NCBI RefSeq assembly: GCF_947500045.1
Contig: NZ_CANMQQ010000001.1
Coordinates: forward strand, 310,001 to 374,000
Reading direction: 5' to 3'
Length of the DNA: 64,000 nt
From: an uncultured Ruegeria sp.
GTDB lineage: Bacteria; Pseudomonadota; Alphaproteobacteria; Rhodobacterales; Rhodobacteraceae
Shown here: in pieces, positions 1-12,554 of the stretch
Position numbering within the stretch: the first letter of the stretch is position 1
Layout: each line of letters opens with the position of its first letter
Notes under the pieces: generated by a model
Databases searched by the model: none
What the model saw: the letters and a program-made list of their open reading frames with translations, nothing else
Told to the model about the DNA's origin: nothing
Program-made: the position numbers and the translations under genes

Positions 1-1
1 C

Positions 2-160
2 GCCCTTTCCGTGGTTCGCTATATGGTTGAGGCTCTGGGCATCCCTCCCGAACGGCTGGCGGCCAATGGGTTCGGAGAATTCCAGCCCGTCAACCCCGCA
101 GATACCCCGGAAGCACGCGCGCAAAACCGGCGGATCGAGCTGAAGCTCACCGAAAGATAA
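2..160 (+). CDS. OmpA/MotB-family peptidoglycan-binding protein, C-terminal end (partial)
   Basis: The window opens inside this gene; only the last 52 residues are visible. They read through a VVRYMVEALGIPPERLAANGFGEFQP segment-like pattern (helix, then GFGE) and close with QNRRIELKL, the usual ending of the OmpA/MotB C-terminal domain that binds peptidoglycan in the periplasm. The N-terminal part lies upstream, so it cannot be said whether this is an OmpA-like envelope protein or a MotB/ExbD-like motor protein. It ends before clpA, which is convergent to it. Confidence 0.75.
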   Translation, partial: ALSVVRYMVEALGIPPERLAANGFGEFQPVNPADTPEARAQNRRIELKLTER

Positions 161-221
161 GCTTCGAAGTATGCCATCTTCGGACCGTTGTATCTGATTG
201 TAAGGATCGACCGGAAATGAA

Positions 222-245
222 AACGCCCGCCGAAGGGCGGGCGTT
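222..245 (-). terminator. Rho-independent terminator of clpA
   Basis: Perfect 10-bp stem (AACGCCCGCC / GGCGGGCGTT) with a 4-base loop. Read on the minus strand, the stem is followed by TTTTC, as expected for a terminator placed 22 bases after the clpA stop codon. It also separates clpA from the convergent OmpA-type gene. Confidence 0.85.
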
Positions 246-267
246 AAGGGTTGTGCAGAGCGCTAAT

Positions 268-2592
268 TCAGTCCGCAGTCAGCAGCGGGGGCTTGTCGCC
301 CGGAATGCGCGGTTGATCAGGTCCCATGATTTCCAGGTTCAACTCGCCTTTTCTGACCGAGACACGGACCAGGCCACCTTTTGCCAGCTTGCCGAACAGC
401 AGCTCTTCGGCCAGAGGCTTCTTGATGTGCTCCTGAATGACCCGGCCCAGAGGGCGCGCGCCCATCTTGTCGTCATAGCCCTTGTCGGCGAGCCATTCCG
501 CGGCTCTTGGTGTCAGATCGATGGTCACGCCACGATCCAGCAACTGCGCTTCGAGCTGTAAGACGAATTTCTCGACAACTTGCAGGATCACCTCTTTCGG
601 CAGTGGCGCGAATGAGATTACCGCATCAAGCCGGTTGCGGAATTCTGGCGTGAACATACGCTCGATCGCTGCAGTGTCTTCACCTTCGCGCCGGTCACGG
701 GCAAAGCCGATTGCGGCCTTCGCCTGTTCCTGGGCACCAGCGTTCGACGTCATGATCAACACTACGTTGCGGAAGTTCACCGTGCGACCGTTGTGGTCCG
801 TCAGCTCACCGTGGTCCATCACCTGCAGCAGAATGTTGAACACGTCCGGATGCGCTTTTTCGATCTCGTCCAGCAGCAACACGCAATGCGGATGCTGGTC
901 GACGCCATCGGTCAGCAGGCCACCCTGATCAAACCCTACATAACCCGGAGGCGCACCGATCAAACGACTGACTGCGTGTTTCTCCATGTATTCCGACATG
1001 TCGAAGCGCAACAGTTCCACACCCAGCGTATCTGCCAGTTGTTTCGCCACCTCGGTCTTACCCACACCGGTTGGTCCGGCGAACAGATAGTTGCCGATGG
1101 GCTTTTCTGGCTCTCGCAGACCGGCACGGGCCAGTTTGATGGCGCTGGACAGCGCCTCGATGGCCACATCCTGACCGAACACCACCCGTTTCAACGAGGT
1201 CTCAAGATCTTTTAGAACTTCGGCATCGTCCTTGGTGACATTCTTGGGCGGGATACGTGCGATTTTGGCAACCACGGCCTCGATCTCTTTCACGCCTATG
1301 GTTTTGCGACGTTTGCTTTCGGCAAGCAGATGTTGTGCCGCTCCGGCCTCGTCGATCACGTCGATGGCCTTGTCGGGCAGCTTGCGGTCGTTGATGTAGC
1401 GGGCCGACAATTCCACTGCGGTTTTAATCGCGTCCGCAGTGTATTTGATGGCATGGTGCTCTTCGAAATAGGGCTTCAGGCCGCGCAGTATTTTCACGCT
1501 GTCTTCGACCGAGGGCTCATTCACGTCGATCTTCTGGAACCGGCGGCTGAGCGCGCGATCCTTTTCGAAATGCTGACGGAACTCCTTGTAGGTGGTCGAA
1601 CCCATGGTGCGCAGCTTGCCGCCCTGCAGCGCAGGTTTCAGCAGGTTTGACGCATCCATTGCACCGCCCGAAGTTGCACCCGCACCAATAACCGTGTGGA
1701 TTTCATCAATGAACAGCACCGCGTCGGGGTGATCTTCCAGCTCGGTCACGACCGCTTTCAGCCGCTCCTCGAAATCACCGCGATACCGTGTGCCAGCCAG
1801 CAGGGCGCCCATATCCAGAGAATAGATCGTGGTTTCGGACAGCACGTCCGGAGCTTCACCCGCCACGACCTTATGCGCCAAACCTTCGGCGATTGCGGTT
1901 TTGCCGACACCCGGATCCCCGACCAGAAGCGGGTTGTTCTTGCGTCGGCGGCAGAGCACCTGAATGCAGCGTTCCACTTCGTCCGAGCGGCCGATCAACG
2001 GATCGACATCCCCGGCGCGCGACTTGGCGTTCAGATCAACGCAGTACTTACCCAGCGCGCTTTCCTTCTGTTCCGCGTCACCAGAAGTTGTCTGAGCCTC
2101 TTCTTCAGCTTCATCGGCGCCCGTAACTGGGCGATTCTCACCAAAAGCAGGATCTTTAGCCACGCCGTGCGCAATAAAGTTCACCGCGTCATAGCGGGTC
2201 ATATCCTGTTCCTGCAGGAAATAAGCCGCATTGCTTTCACGTTCGGCGAAGATCGCGACCAGCACATTCGCTCCGGTCACTTCGGTGCGACCCGAGCTTT
2301 GAACGTGGATCGCTGCGCGTTGTATGACACGCTGGAAGGCTGCTGTGGGTACCGCTTCGGAGCCGTCGATATCGGTGACGAGGTTGGACAGGTCTTCGTC
2401 GATGAATTCGACCAGCGTACTGCGCAACTCATCAAGATCAACGCTGCACGCTTTCATGACACGTATCGCATCGGGCTCTTCCAGCAGCGCCAGCAGCAAA
2501 TGCTCTAGCGTTGCAAATTCATGTCGCCGTTCATTCGCAGCTGCAAGGGCCGCGTGGATGGCTTGTTCCAGTGTGCTCGAGAATGAAGGCAC
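268..2592 (-). CDS. clpA: ATP-dependent Clp protease ATP-binding subunit ClpA
   Basis: AAA+ unfoldase that feeds substrates to the ClpP peptidase in the cytoplasm. The 774 residues match the ClpA length. Visible in order: N-terminal Clp repeats that bind the adaptor ClpS (about 1-145), an acidic linker (155-178), first AAA+ module with Walker A GDPGVGKT (225-232) and FIDEIH, and second AAA+ module with Walker A GPTGVGKT and LLLDEIEK. An IGF tripeptide (AAIGFARD) supplies the loop that docks onto ClpP. No clpS or clpP lies next to it. The gene is monocistronic as far as can be seen, with its own terminator downstream and 175 bases to gloB upstream. Confidence 0.96.
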   Translation of the reverse strand: MPSFSSTLEQAIHAALAAANERRHEFATLEHLLLALLEEPDAIRVMKACSVDLDELRSTLVEFIDEDLSNLVTDIDGSEAVPTAAFQRVIQRAAIHVQSSGRTEVTGANVLVAIFAERESNAAYFLQEQDMTRYDAVNFIAHGVAKDPAFGENRPVTGADEAEEEAQTTSGDAEQKESALGKYCVDLNAKSRAGDVDPLIGRSDEVERCIQVLCRRRKNNPLLVGDPGVGKTAIAEGLAHKVVAGEAPDVLSETTIYSLDMGALLAGTRYRGDFEERLKAVVTELEDHPDAVLFIDEIHTVIGAGATSGGAMDASNLLKPALQGGKLRTMGSTTYKEFRQHFEKDRALSRRFQKIDVNEPSVEDSVKILRGLKPYFEEHHAIKYTADAIKTAVELSARYINDRKLPDKAIDVIDEAGAAQHLLAESKRRKTIGVKEIEAVVAKIARIPPKNVTKDDAEVLKDLETSLKRVVFGQDVAIEALSSAIKLARAGLREPEKPIGNYLFAGPTGVGKTEVAKQLADTLGVELLRFDMSEYMEKHAVSRLIGAPPGYVGFDQGGLLTDGVDQHPHCVLLLDEIEKAHPDVFNILLQVMDHGELTDHNGRTVNFRNVVLIMTSNAGAQEQAKAAIGFARDRREGEDTAAIERMFTPEFRNRLDAVISFAPLPKEVILQVVEKFVLQLEAQLLDRGVTIDLTPRAAEWLADKGYDDKMGARPLGRVIQEHIKKPLAEELLFGKLAKGGLVRVSVRKGELNLEIMGPDQPRIPGDKPPLLTAD

Positions 2593-2767
2593 GCGGGTGC
2601 TCCTCTATATTGGGCCGGAAGGGGGTCGAGTATTCGGCAGGATCCCCATCCCAACCATGTCCTCATACTATTAGAGTTTGGTTGATCGACGCCCGGCTTC
2701 AAGGGTTTTCTTGCTCTTGACAGTCACATTTGTTGTGAGCGTGGCTGTGATGAGTGCCTGAAACGCC

Positions 2768-3535
2768 TTAAAAGCTGTCTTTTCGGGCACGGATCTCAGC
2801 AAAAACTAATGCCGGATCAGAACCTTCCATGCCCAGATGCGCCTGAATCGCCGGATTTGTGGCCCGTAGAAACGGGTTTGTGGCCTTTTCAAGCGCCAGA
2901 ATTGACGGAACAGTAGGCTCTCCGGCGGCTCGAAGGCGGTTGATATCGGCAACACGATCCAGCAGGTCGGGATTGTCAGGATCGATCGTCAGGGCGAATT
3001 TGGCGTTTGATTGCGTGTATTCGTGGCCCGAACAAACAATAGTTTCATCGGGCAGGGCGGCCAGTTTGCTCAGAGAAGCCCACATTTGTGCTGGTTTACC
3101 TTCAAACAACCGCCCACATCCCAGCGCCATCAAGCTGTCTGCGGTGAAAACAACGCCGGTCTGAGGCATGTAGAATGCAATATGCCCCACAGTGTGGCCC
3201 GATACATCCAGAACCTCGACCGGTTCACTGCCTATGTAAAATGTATCCCCTTCAACAACAGCTTGATCAAGTTTCGGCAGGCGGTGCTCGTCTGCTTTTG
3301 CCCCGATTACGCGCGCAGGCTGGGATTCGAGTATGCCCGGCAAGCCATCCACGTGGTCCCAGTGATGATGCGTCAACAGCACATGGCTCAGCCGCCAGCT
3401 GCGCGCATTCAGTTCCGCCAGAATCGGTGCGGCCTCGGGCGCGTCGATTAGTGCGGTCTCGCCACTGACCGGGTCATGTGCCAGAAAGGCGTAATTGTCG
3501 CTGAGGCACGGAACGGTAACGATTTCAAGAGGCAT
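2768..3535 (-). CDS. gloB: Hydroxyacylglutathione hydrolase (glyoxalase II)
   Basis: Hydrolyses S-D-lactoylglutathione to D-lactate and glutathione, the second step of methylglyoxal detoxification. The metallo-beta-lactamase metal motif THHHWDH (residues 55-61 of 255) carries the binuclear metal ligands, followed by SGHTVGH and the C-terminal NPFLR segment typical of GloB. The start is taken at the second in-frame ATG ([10 protein letters not shown]), which matches the family; a longer frame begins 18 bases upstream. The gene is divergent from the methyltransferase at 3597, with 61 bases between the starts. Confidence 0.95.
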   Translation of the reverse strand: MPLEIVTVPCLSDNYAFLAHDPVSGETALIDAPEAAPILAELNARSWRLSHVLLTHHHWDHVDGLPGILESQPARVIGAKADEHRLPKLDQAVVEGDTFYIGSEPVEVLDVSGHTVGHIAFYMPQTGVVFTADSLMALGCGRLFEGKPAQMWASLSKLAALPDETIVCSGHEYTQSNAKFALTIDPDNPDLLDRVADINRLRAAGEPTVPSILALEKATNPFLRATNPAIQAHLGMEGSDPALVFAEIRARKDSF

Positions 3536-3596
3536 GGCCTTTTGCCCTTTCATTGCTAGACTGCGCCCAGCTAAGCCGATTGACCGGGTGTCCGCA

Positions 3597-4331
3597 ATGC
3601 ATCTTGATGTGCAGGATCTGAGGAATTTTTACTATCGCAGCACCTTGGGCCGCGCAGCTCAGGCTGCGATCCGTGGACGGTTGGTGGACCTTTGGCCTGA
3701 AGCCAAGGGGCAGACGGTTGTCGGCTTTGGTTTTGCCGTACCCTTGTTGCGCCCATATCTTGCGGATGCACGCCGCGTAATCGGCCTGATGCCGGGGCCG
3801 CAAGGGGTGATGCCCTGGCCCGCCGGGATGCCGAATGTTTCAGTTCTGACCGAAGAAACCATGTGGCCGATTGAAACTGGACACGTGGACAAACTGGTGG
3901 TGATGCATGGTTTGGAAACCTCGAACCGCCCCAGCCAGTTGCTCGAAGAATGCTGGCGCGTGTTGGGACCTGGTGGTCGGGCATTGTTTGTCGTGCCCAA
4001 CCGCGCCGGGCTGTGGTCGCGATCGGACCGGACGCCGTTTGGCTTTGGCCAGCCTTATTCAACGACACAGCTTGAGAAACAGTTGCGGGCACATCACTTC
4101 GTGCCTGAAAACCACTGTTCGGCTCTTTATTTGCCGCCCTCTTTCCGTCGGTTCTGGCTGAAATCGGGCAGCCTGATCGAAAAAACCGGGCAGCGTATTC
4201 CAACTGTCATGGCCGGTGGCGTGCTGATGATCGAGGCCAGCAAACTCATCCGCCCACCCAGCGGAAATGTGACCAAAGATGCCGTGAAACGTCCGATCAA
4301 GGCGCTGGATGGATTGTTGAAGCCCGCGTAA
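3597..4331 (+). CDS. Class I SAM-dependent methyltransferase
   Basis: Predicted cytoplasmic methyltransferase of 244 residues; substrate unknown. After an N-terminal helix ([11 protein letters not shown]) comes a degenerate SAM-binding region ([15 protein letters not shown]) and a motif of the type [21 protein letters not shown], the usual post-II/III segment of the Methyltransf_11 group. The first acidic residue after the glycine loop is not obvious, so the SAM site is atypical. The start is the ATG at 3597; in-frame upstream codons run into gloB. It is often found beside gloB in this group of bacteria, possibly sharing the divergent promoter region. Confidence 0.8.
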   Translation: MHLDVQDLRNFYYRSTLGRAAQAAIRGRLVDLWPEAKGQTVVGFGFAVPLLRPYLADARRVIGLMPGPQGVMPWPAGMPNVSVLTEETMWPIETGHVDKLVVMHGLETSNRPSQLLEECWRVLGPGGRALFVVPNRAGLWSRSDRTPFGFGQPYSTTQLEKQLRAHHFVPENHCSALYLPPSFRRFWLKSGSLIEKTGQRIPTVMAGGVLMIEASKLIRPPSGNVTKDAVKRPIKALDGLLKPA

Positions 4332-4471
4332 CATTCTGGAGCCGCGGATGCGGAAAAATTGCGGGAAATAAGTCACAGGAATCGCAAAAACCTGCATATT
4401 CGTAACATTTTTCAACTGCCACAATCGGTCCAAAGGGTCGCACTTGGCTTAAGTATATGAAATCTAAAGAT

Positions 4472-4499
4472 TTGTGGATAATTCTGTTACCGCTATAGC
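4472..4499 (+). promoter_or_regulatory. Possible promoter of the atpHAGDC operon
   Basis: TTGTGG and TATAGC hexamers separated by 16 bases, about 135 bases before the atpH start. The match to sigma-70 consensus is moderate and nothing confirms the transcription start. Confidence 0.35.
4473..4481 (-). promoter_or_regulatory. Perfect DnaA box
   Basis: TGTGGATAA is the exact reverse complement of the DnaA box TTATCCACA. It overlaps the possible -35 element of the atp operon. A single box does not make an origin, but it could be a DnaA regulatory site; a 9-mer can also occur by chance. Confidence 0.4.
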
Positions 4500-4546
4500 G
4501 TATTGCTTGGTTGGAACACCTCTGCTACATCCCCGTTGATTTTGAT

Positions 4547-4573
4547 CCCCGCCTTTCATGGACGGGGTTTCTT
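4547..4573 (+). terminator. Terminator-like hairpin before atpH
   Basis: CCCCG and CGGGG arms (4547-4551, 4563-4567) followed by TTTCTT. It may end the transcript of the methyltransferase gene; if the candidate promoter at 4472 is right, it would instead sit in the atp leader as a weak attenuator. Confidence 0.4.
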
Positions 4574-4633
4574 CACGCCCCCGGGGTGACTGCGCGCGCG
4601 GTTTTCGGGGCCTAAAATATCGGAAGGGTGGAC

Positions 4634-5194
4634 GTGTCCGAACCAGCTTCGATTTCCACAGGCATCGCCATGCGCTATGCCACTGCGATCTTCGAGATCG
4701 CCAAAGAGAATAAAGACCTCGCAGGTCTGGAAACCGGCATCAATGATCTGGCAGCAGCTTTGGGCGAAAGCGCCGACTTGCGTGACCTGATCGCATCGCC
4801 TCTGGTTTCACGCGCCGAACAGGAAGCAGCGATTACCGCGGTTGCCGACAAGATGGGCCTTCATGCCATCCTGCGCAACACGCTGGCACTGATGGCGCAA
4901 AAACGCCGCCTGTTTGTCCTGCCACAACTGGTACAGGTTCTGCGCGAAATGCTAGCAGACGAGCGTGACGAAGTGACCGCGGATGTCGCGTCGGCCAAAG
5001 CTTTGACCAAAACCCAGATGGACAAACTGTCCAAAACGCTGTCCGAGCGTGTGGGCAAGACCGTGACAATAAATGCGACCGTTGATGAAAGCCTCATTGG
5101 CGGTCTTGTCGTTAAAGTGGGCTCGAAGATGATCGATAGCTCGATCCGCTCCAAGCTCAACTCCCTACAGAATGCAATGAAAGAGGTCGGATAA
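4634..5194 (+). CDS. atpH: F1F0 ATP synthase subunit delta
   Basis: Delta subunit of the F1 sector (OSCP homologue), linking the top of the alpha3beta3 head to the peripheral stalk at the cytoplasmic membrane. About 186 residues, normal length, ending in the family pattern ESLIGGLVVKVGSKMIDSSIRSKL. The start is a GTG: the GGAAGG at 4622-4627 leaves a good spacing to GTG 4634 (VSEPASIS), while GTG 4628 would touch the ribosome site. First gene of atpHAGDC; the atpA start follows the stop codon directly. Confidence 0.95.
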   Translation: MSEPASISTGIAMRYATAIFEIAKENKDLAGLETGINDLAAALGESADLRDLIASPLVSRAEQEAAITAVADKMGLHAILRNTLALMAQKRRLFVLPQLVQVLREMLADERDEVTADVASAKALTKTQMDKLSKTLSERVGKTVTINATVDESLIGGLVVKVGSKMIDSSIRSKLNSLQNAMKEVG

Positions 5195-6733
5195 ATGGGA
5201 ATCCAAGCTGCAGAGATTTCTGCAATCCTGAAGGACCAGATCAAGAATTTTGGTCAGGAAGCCGAAGTGGCCGAAATCGGCCGCGTGCTGAGCGTAGGTG
5301 ACGGGATCGCCCGTGTATTCGGCCTGGACAATGTGCAAGCCGGTGAGATGGTCGAATTCCCCGGCGGCATCATGGGCATGGCGCTGAACCTGGAAAGTGA
5401 CAACGTCGGTGTTGTTATCTTTGGTTCCGACCGCGACATCAAAGAAGGTGACACCGTTAAGCGCACCAACTCGATCGTGGACGTTCCGATTGGGGATGAG
5501 CTGCTGGGCCGTGTTGTTGACGGTCTGGGCAACCCGCTGGACGGCAAAGGCCCGATCAAGGCAACCAAGCGTGGCGTTGCAGACGTTAAAGCACCGGGCA
5601 TCATCCCGCGTAAATCGGTACACGAGCCGATGGCAACCGGCCTGAAATCGGTTGATGCGATGATCCCGATTGGCCGTGGCCAACGTGAGCTGATCATTGG
5701 TGACCGTCAGACCGGTAAGACTGCCGTTGCTCTGGACGCGATCCTGAACCAGAAGGTTTACAACGAAGCAGCTGGCGACGATGAGTCGAAGAAGCTATAT
5801 TGCGTTTACGTTGCGATTGGTCAGAAGCGTTCGACCGTTGCGCAGCTGGTTAAGAAACTGGAAGAGTCTGGCGCGATCGACTATTCGATCGTCGTGGCTG
5901 CAACCGCGTCCGACCCGGCACCAATGCAGTTCCTGGCACCCTATGCCGCAACTGCGATGGCCGAGTTCTTCCGTGACAATGGCCGCCACGCGCTGATCAT
6001 CTATGATGACCTGTCGAAACAGGCCGTGTCCTATCGTCAGATGTCGCTGCTGCTGCGCCGTCCGCCCGGACGTGAAGCCTATCCCGGCGACGTTTTCTAC
6101 CTCCACTCCCGCCTGCTGGAGCGTTCGGCGAAGCTGAACGAAGACTTCGGTGCGGGCTCGCTGACCGCTTTGCCGGTTATCGAAACCCAGGGTGGTGACG
6201 TTTCGGCGTTTATTCCGACCAACGTGATCTCGATCACCGACGGTCAGATCTTCCTGGAAACCGAACTGTTCTATCAGGGCATCCGTCCTGCTGTGAACAC
6301 TGGTCTGTCGGTTTCACGTGTGGGCTCGTCAGCTCAGACCAACTCGATGAAGTCGGTTGCCGGTCCGGTGAAGCTGGAACTGGCTCAGTACCGTGAAATG
6401 GCTGCGTTTGCGCAGTTTGGCTCCGACCTCGACGCCGCAACCCAGCAGTTGCTGAACCGTGGTGCGCGTCTGACCGAGCTGATGAAACAGCCGCAGTACT
6501 CGCCGCTGACCAACGCTGAAATCGTCTGCGTCATCTTCGCGGGTACCAACGGGTACCTCGACAAGATCGACGTCAATGATGTTGGCCGGTACGAGGCTGG
6601 CCTGCTGGCGCATCTGCGTGGAAAGCACGCGGACCTGCTTCAGTGGATCACGGACGAAGACCCCAAAATCAAGGGTGACGCTTCTGACAAGATCAAGGCT
6701 GCGCTGGACGAATACGCCGCAACCTTCGCTTAA
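5195..6733 (+). CDS. atpA: F1F0 ATP synthase subunit alpha
   Basis: Non-catalytic nucleotide-binding subunit of the F1 head. 512 residues, standard length. P-loop GDRQTGKT at 169-176 and the ATPase alpha/beta signature [10 protein letters not shown] near 365-375. It starts at ATG 5195 immediately after the atpH TAA, so translation is likely coupled. Codon use is strongly biased to a few codons, as expected of a highly expressed gene. Confidence 0.98.
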   Translation: MGIQAAEISAILKDQIKNFGQEAEVAEIGRVLSVGDGIARVFGLDNVQAGEMVEFPGGIMGMALNLESDNVGVVIFGSDRDIKEGDTVKRTNSIVDVPIGDELLGRVVDGLGNPLDGKGPIKATKRGVADVKAPGIIPRKSVHEPMATGLKSVDAMIPIGRGQRELIIGDRQTGKTAVALDAILNQKVYNEAAGDDESKKLYCVYVAIGQKRSTVAQLVKKLEESGAIDYSIVVAATASDPAPMQFLAPYAATAMAEFFRDNGRHALIIYDDLSKQAVSYRQMSLLLRRPPGREAYPGDVFYLHSRLLERSAKLNEDFGAGSLTALPVIETQGGDVSAFIPTNVISITDGQIFLETELFYQGIRPAVNTGLSVSRVGSSAQTNSMKSVAGPVKLELAQYREMAAFAQFGSDLDAATQQLLNRGARLTELMKQPQYSPLTNAEIVCVIFAGTNGYLDKIDVNDVGRYEAGLLAHLRGKHADLLQWITDEDPKIKGDASDKIKAALDEYAATFA

Positions 6734-6748
6734 GGGAGAGGCGGGCAC

Positions 6749-9069
<2,321 letters not shown>

Positions 9070-9081
9070 GGAGCACACCTG

Positions 9082-9492
9082 ATGGCAAACACGATGCAAT
9101 TCGACCTCGTCAGCCCCGAGCGGAGCCTTGCTTCGCTTGAGGCGACCGCGGTCCAGCTTCCCGGCGCGGACGGGGACATGACGGCGATGCCCGATCATGC
9201 CGCCACAATCACCACCTTGCGCCCCGGTCTTCTAAAGGTTGAGGCACCCGAAGGGTCCAGCGAATACCTGGTCACCGGCGGGTTTGCCCAGATCAACGGC
9301 GACGGCATGTCGGTTCTGGCTGAAAAGGCCATCCCCGTTGCCGAAGTGACGCGGTCTCATCTGGATGATCTGATCGCTGAAGCGCGTGCTTCGCACGAGG
9401 CAGCAAAAGCTGGTGACGATCAATCCATCGTCGACGATGCCGCCAAGCTGCTGGCTGATATGGAAGCCCTTGGAACGCATATGAGCCTGTAA
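9082..9492 (+). CDS. atpC: F1F0 ATP synthase subunit epsilon
   Basis: Rotor-foot subunit of F1 that can inhibit ATP hydrolysis. 136 residues: N-terminal beta sandwich ([20 protein letters not shown], then [14 protein letters not shown]) and a short C-terminal helical part ([12 protein letters not shown]). Last gene of the operon, followed by a strong terminator. The F0 genes (atpB, E, F) are not in the window, as usual for alphaproteobacteria. Confidence 0.95.
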   Translation: MANTMQFDLVSPERSLASLEATAVQLPGADGDMTAMPDHAATITTLRPGLLKVEAPEGSSEYLVTGGFAQINGDGMSVLAEKAIPVAEVTRSHLDDLIAEARASHEAAKAGDDQSIVDDAAKLLADMEALGTHMSL

Positions 9493-9515
9493 AGGTTCGT
9501 ACAGACTAGTCGAAG

Positions 9516-9544
9516 CGGCCCTGCTTTGCGGGGCCGTTTTTTTT
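9516..9544 (+). terminator. Rho-independent terminator of the atp operon
   Basis: CGGCCC / GGGCCG stem followed by eight T residues (9537-9544), 24 bases after the atpC stop. Confidence 0.9.
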
Positions 9545-9603
9545 GTCGTGATTTCGTCTAATTCGCGGTGTAAGGTGCCGGAATTGAAGGAAAAGACGAT
9601 AGA

Positions 9604-9954
9604 ATGAAGAAATTTCTGACACATCGCATGGGAATCGATCAGGGCGAATCTGTGCTGTTCTCCGACTTCGCCGACGGTGGTGATATGTGGACCGGGCAGG
9701 GTGCCCGTGAACGGCGTATACCTATTCACTTCAATGAACCGTTTAGGTCAGTACCGATCGTTCAGATCGGGGTGGTGTTATGGGACGTGGATACCTCTTC
9801 TGCCTTGCGTGCCGAGATTCAGGCGGAGGATATTACAACAGAAGGATTCAATGCGGTATTTCGCACGTGGTCCGATACACGTATTGCCAGAATCCGGGTG
9901 ACCTGGACAGCAATCGGAGAGGTTGCGCACGAAGACGATTGGGATATCTCCTGA
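9604..9954 (+). CDS. H-type lectin domain protein
   Basis: Small protein of 116 residues consisting almost only of an H-type lectin domain (PF09458, the fold of Helix pomatia agglutinin and discoidin C-terminus). The diagnostic pattern is seen: RRIPIHFNEPFRSVP, then IQAEDITTEGF, FRTWSDTRIARIRVTWTAIGE. No signal peptide is visible, so it is probably cytoplasmic or exported by an unknown route. Ligand and role are unknown; the GalNAc-binding function is known only for animal members. It has its own ribosome site (AAGGAAAA) after the atp terminator, so it is probably transcribed separately. Confidence 0.8.
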   Translation: MKKFLTHRMGIDQGESVLFSDFADGGDMWTGQGARERRIPIHFNEPFRSVPIVQIGVVLWDVDTSSALRAEIQAEDITTEGFNAVFRTWSDTRIARIRVTWTAIGEVAHEDDWDIS

Positions 9955-10054
9955 ATCAGTTTTGCGCGTTCGAGACGATTGTAACCCACCGAAAGCCATA
10001 TCATAAAAGGAGCCGGGCGTTTGCGACGCAGGTTGAATACGGAGGACCGCAGCG

Positions 10055-10747
10055 GTGTTTGCACGAGAGCATATTGAATACGAAGCCTTGGAACTTCCCG
10101 ATCGCCTGGATTTGTCTGATCAAGAAATGCTGGCCGAGGCTGTGTCGTTTCATGACAAGATGAAACGTCGCCATACTGTACGCGATTATTCAGACCGTCC
10201 TGTACCCCGTTCAATCATTGAAGAGTGCATTCGCGCGGCAGGAACTGCACCATCGGGTGCCAATCATCAGCCCTGGCACTTCGTTGCCACTTCAAACCCT
10301 GAGATGAAAAGGCGCATTCGCGAGGAAGCTGAAGAAGAAGAGCGCAAATTCTATGACGGCGGCGCCGGGGATGAGTGGCTAAAAGCGCTGGAGCCGATTG
10401 GGACAAACGATCAAAAGCCGCATCTTGAAGATGCTCCCTGGCTGATCGTGATTTTCGCACAGCGGTGGGGGCATTTCGATGATGGGGTTAGGTTCAAGAA
10501 TTATTATGTGCCCGAAAGCACCGGCATAGCGACCGGTTTTTTGTTGACGGCCCTACATCACGCCGGGTTGGTTTCGCTGACGCATACGCCTAATCCGATG
10601 AAATTTCTGAACAAACTGCTGAACCGCCCCGATCACGAAAAGCCAATCATGATCGTGGCCGTAGGTCATCCACGCGAGGATGCGAAGGTGCCGAAAGTGG
10701 CAAAGATGAAGAAGCCGCTGGAAGAAATCATGACAGTCGCTGAATAG
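10055..10747 (+). CDS. Nitroreductase-family FMN oxidoreductase
   Basis: FMN-dependent oxidoreductase of 230 residues. The segment KRRHTVRDYSDRPVP is the usual N-terminal flavin-binding motif with arginines contacting FMN, followed by APSGANHQPW, and the C-terminal part holds GIATGFLLTALHHAG. The physiological substrate cannot be read from sequence. A second, unrelated-by-position member lies at 61772. Convergent with prs. Confidence 0.85.
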   Translation: MFAREHIEYEALELPDRLDLSDQEMLAEAVSFHDKMKRRHTVRDYSDRPVPRSIIEECIRAAGTAPSGANHQPWHFVATSNPEMKRRIREEAEEEERKFYDGGAGDEWLKALEPIGTNDQKPHLEDAPWLIVIFAQRWGHFDDGVRFKNYYVPESTGIATGFLLTALHHAGLVSLTHTPNPMKFLNKLLNRPDHEKPIMIVAVGHPREDAKVPKVAKMKKPLEEIMTVAE

Positions 10748-10766
10748 ACTGGCCGCCATGATCTCA

Positions 10767-10793
10767 GAAGCCGCAACAGCAATCCGCGGCTTC
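10767..10793. terminator. Hairpin between convergent genes
   Basis: GAAGCCGC / GCGGCTTC, 8-bp stem with an 11-base loop, between the nitroreductase gene and prs. No T run on either side, so termination is only presumed. Confidence 0.4.
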
Positions 10794-10798
10794 GCCAA

Positions 10799-11818
10799 TC
10801 AGTCCATGTGATAGAGCGACTCGTAGATCGGTGTCAGCGTCTTGTCCTCGAACAGGGATGACACGCTTGTGCCATTCCAAATATTCAGGATCGCCTGCGT
10901 GAAGATCGGTGCCGTGGGTACGATGCGAATATTCGTCGCCTTTTCGATCTCGGCTGTTGGCTGGATCGTGTCCGAAAGAACTAGAGATTTCATGACCGAA
11001 TTGGTCACACGCTCAACCGCCGGGCCGCTCATGACCCCATGCGTGATATAGGAATGTACCTCTTTGGCGCCGTTATCCATCAGCACCTGGGCGGCTTTAC
11101 ATAGTGTGCCAGCCGTATCACAGATGTCGTCCACGATCAGGCAGATCTTGTCCTTCACGTCGCCAATCACTGTCATCTCAGCAATTTCACCGGCTTTTTC
11201 GCGGCGCTTGTCAACGATCGACAACGGCGCGTTGATGCGTTTGGCCAGCTCGCGCGCCCGGGCAACGCCGCCAACGTCGGGCGAGACGACCATCAGGTCG
11301 TCCATCTGATCTTTGAATTGCTTCTTCACATCCAGTGCAAAGATCGGCGAAGCGTAAAGGTTATCGACGGGCATATCAAAAAAGCCCTGAATCTGTGCGG
11401 CGTGCAGATCCATGGTCAGGATACGCTCGATACCCGCGCCGGTCAGCATATTGGCAACCAACTTCGCCGAGATCGGTGTGCGCGCTTTGGTGCGGCGGTC
11501 CTGACGGGCATAGCCGAAATAGGGGATGACGGCAGTGATGCGGGCCGCGGACGAACGGCGCAGGGCGTCGGCGATGATCAGCAGCTCCATCAGGTTGTCA
11601 TTGGCAGGGTTCGACGTTGGTTGAATGATGAACATGTCCTCGCCGCGGACGTTTTCGAACACTTCCACGAAAATCTCGCCATCATTGAACCGTTCGACCC
11701 TCGCATCGACCAGCCCCTGGTCAACGCCGCGATGCAGGCTCATGCGGCGGGCGATGGTTTCGGCAAGCGGAAGATTGGCGTTCCCAGCGATAAGCTTGGG
11801 TTCGTGAAGTGTCGGCAT
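10799..11818 (-). CDS. prs: Ribose-phosphate pyrophosphokinase (PRPP synthetase)
   Basis: Makes PRPP from ribose 5-phosphate and ATP for purine, pyrimidine, histidine and NAD synthesis. 339 residues from MPTLHEPKL; a frame 30 bases longer exists but lacks family support. Motifs: [10 protein letters not shown], the ATP loop [25 protein letters not shown], and the PRPP loop [11 protein letters not shown]. Length is slightly above the usual 310-320, with short insertions. It converges with the nitroreductase gene and is divergent from the isomerase gene at 11927. Confidence 0.96.
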   Translation of the reverse strand: MPTLHEPKLIAGNANLPLAETIARRMSLHRGVDQGLVDARVERFNDGEIFVEVFENVRGEDMFIIQPTSNPANDNLMELLIIADALRRSSAARITAVIPYFGYARQDRRTKARTPISAKLVANMLTGAGIERILTMDLHAAQIQGFFDMPVDNLYASPIFALDVKKQFKDQMDDLMVVSPDVGGVARARELAKRINAPLSIVDKRREKAGEIAEMTVIGDVKDKICLIVDDICDTAGTLCKAAQVLMDNGAKEVHSYITHGVMSGPAVERVTNSVMKSLVLSDTIQPTAEIEKATNIRIVPTAPIFTQAILNIWNGTSVSSLFEDKTLTPIYESLYHMD

Positions 11819-11926
11819 CGGCTGATTTTCCCCGGGCAGCAGTGGCAATGTGACAGATTCGTGATGTTGACACCGCTTAGCATGGCCTTACCGTCGCGCA
11901 AAGATAACGCAGCGGAGAAAGTGCAC

Positions 11927-12529
11927 ATGACACAGATTGACTACTTTTTTGCGACACTCTCGCCCTATACCTATCTGGCCGGGACACGGCTGGAAGAGGT
12001 TGCGGCAAAGCATGGCGCGACGATAAATTATAAGCCGCTGGACATAATCGCCTTGTTTGGTCGCACAGGTGGCACACCGCCAAAAGATAGACATATCTCG
12101 CGCATCGAATACCGCGCGCAAGAGCTGTTGCGCCAGGCGCGCAATCTGGACATGCCGTTTAATCTGCAACCCGCCCATTGGCCGACCAACATGGCCCCGT
12201 CCTCCTATGCTGTGATTGCGGCGGTTCAGGATGGAACAGGAGATGTTGGAAAACTGTGCCATTCTTTGTTGCGTGCGTGCTGGGCCGAGGAAAAGGATAT
12301 CGCCGATGATGGCGTAATCCGGGATTGTCTCGAACAGGCAGGATTCACCCCAAACCTTGCCGATAGCGGCCTGCTGGTGGGCGCGGAAACCTATGCTGCC
12401 AATCTGGAAGAAGCCGTGGATCGGGGTGTTTTCGGCGCGCCGTTTTATATCACGCCGGACGATCAAAGGTTCTGGGGGCAGGACCGTCTGGACGATCTCG
12501 ACCGCCATTTGGCAGATCTCAAAAGCTGA
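11927..12529 (+). CDS. 2-hydroxychromene-2-carboxylate isomerase-like protein (DsbA/kappa-GST fold)
   Basis: 200-residue thioredoxin-fold protein of the DsbA family, NahD/kappa-GST branch. The N-terminus YFFATLSPYTYLAG has the conserved SPY/SPF segment with the catalytic serine position in place of CxxC, and the C-terminus has RGVFGAPFYITPDDQRFWGQDRLDDLD, a hallmark of this branch. It probably uses glutathione. Aromatic-degradation genes are absent nearby, so the naphthalene-pathway name should not be taken literally. The start follows GCGGAG; the open frame extends far upstream over prs and is not used. Confidence 0.85.
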   Translation: MTQIDYFFATLSPYTYLAGTRLEEVAAKHGATINYKPLDIIALFGRTGGTPPKDRHISRIEYRAQELLRQARNLDMPFNLQPAHWPTNMAPSSYAVIAAVQDGTGDVGKLCHSLLRACWAEEKDIADDGVIRDCLEQAGFTPNLADSGLLVGAETYAANLEEAVDRGVFGAPFYITPDDQRFWGQDRLDDLDRHLADLKS

Positions 12530-12554
12530 CCTCGGCAGGACCGTGCCTATCCCG

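Larger units (their letters stand above)
4332..4633. other. Gene-free region upstream of the atp operon
   Basis: No credible reading frame. It holds a possible promoter (4472-4499), a perfect DnaA box inside it (4473-4481), and a GC stem with a T-rich tail (4547-4573). The end of the methyltransferase gene and the leader of the ATPase operon must both lie here. Confidence 0.6.

Noticed and set aside
1696..2508. Long plus-strand frame (270 codons) opposite clpA
   Set aside because: It mirrors clpA codon structure, has no domain and lies wholly inside a certain gene.
11318..11926. Upstream extension of the DsbA-like isomerase frame
   Set aside because: It runs antisense to prs; a good ribosome site and family alignment place the start at 11927.
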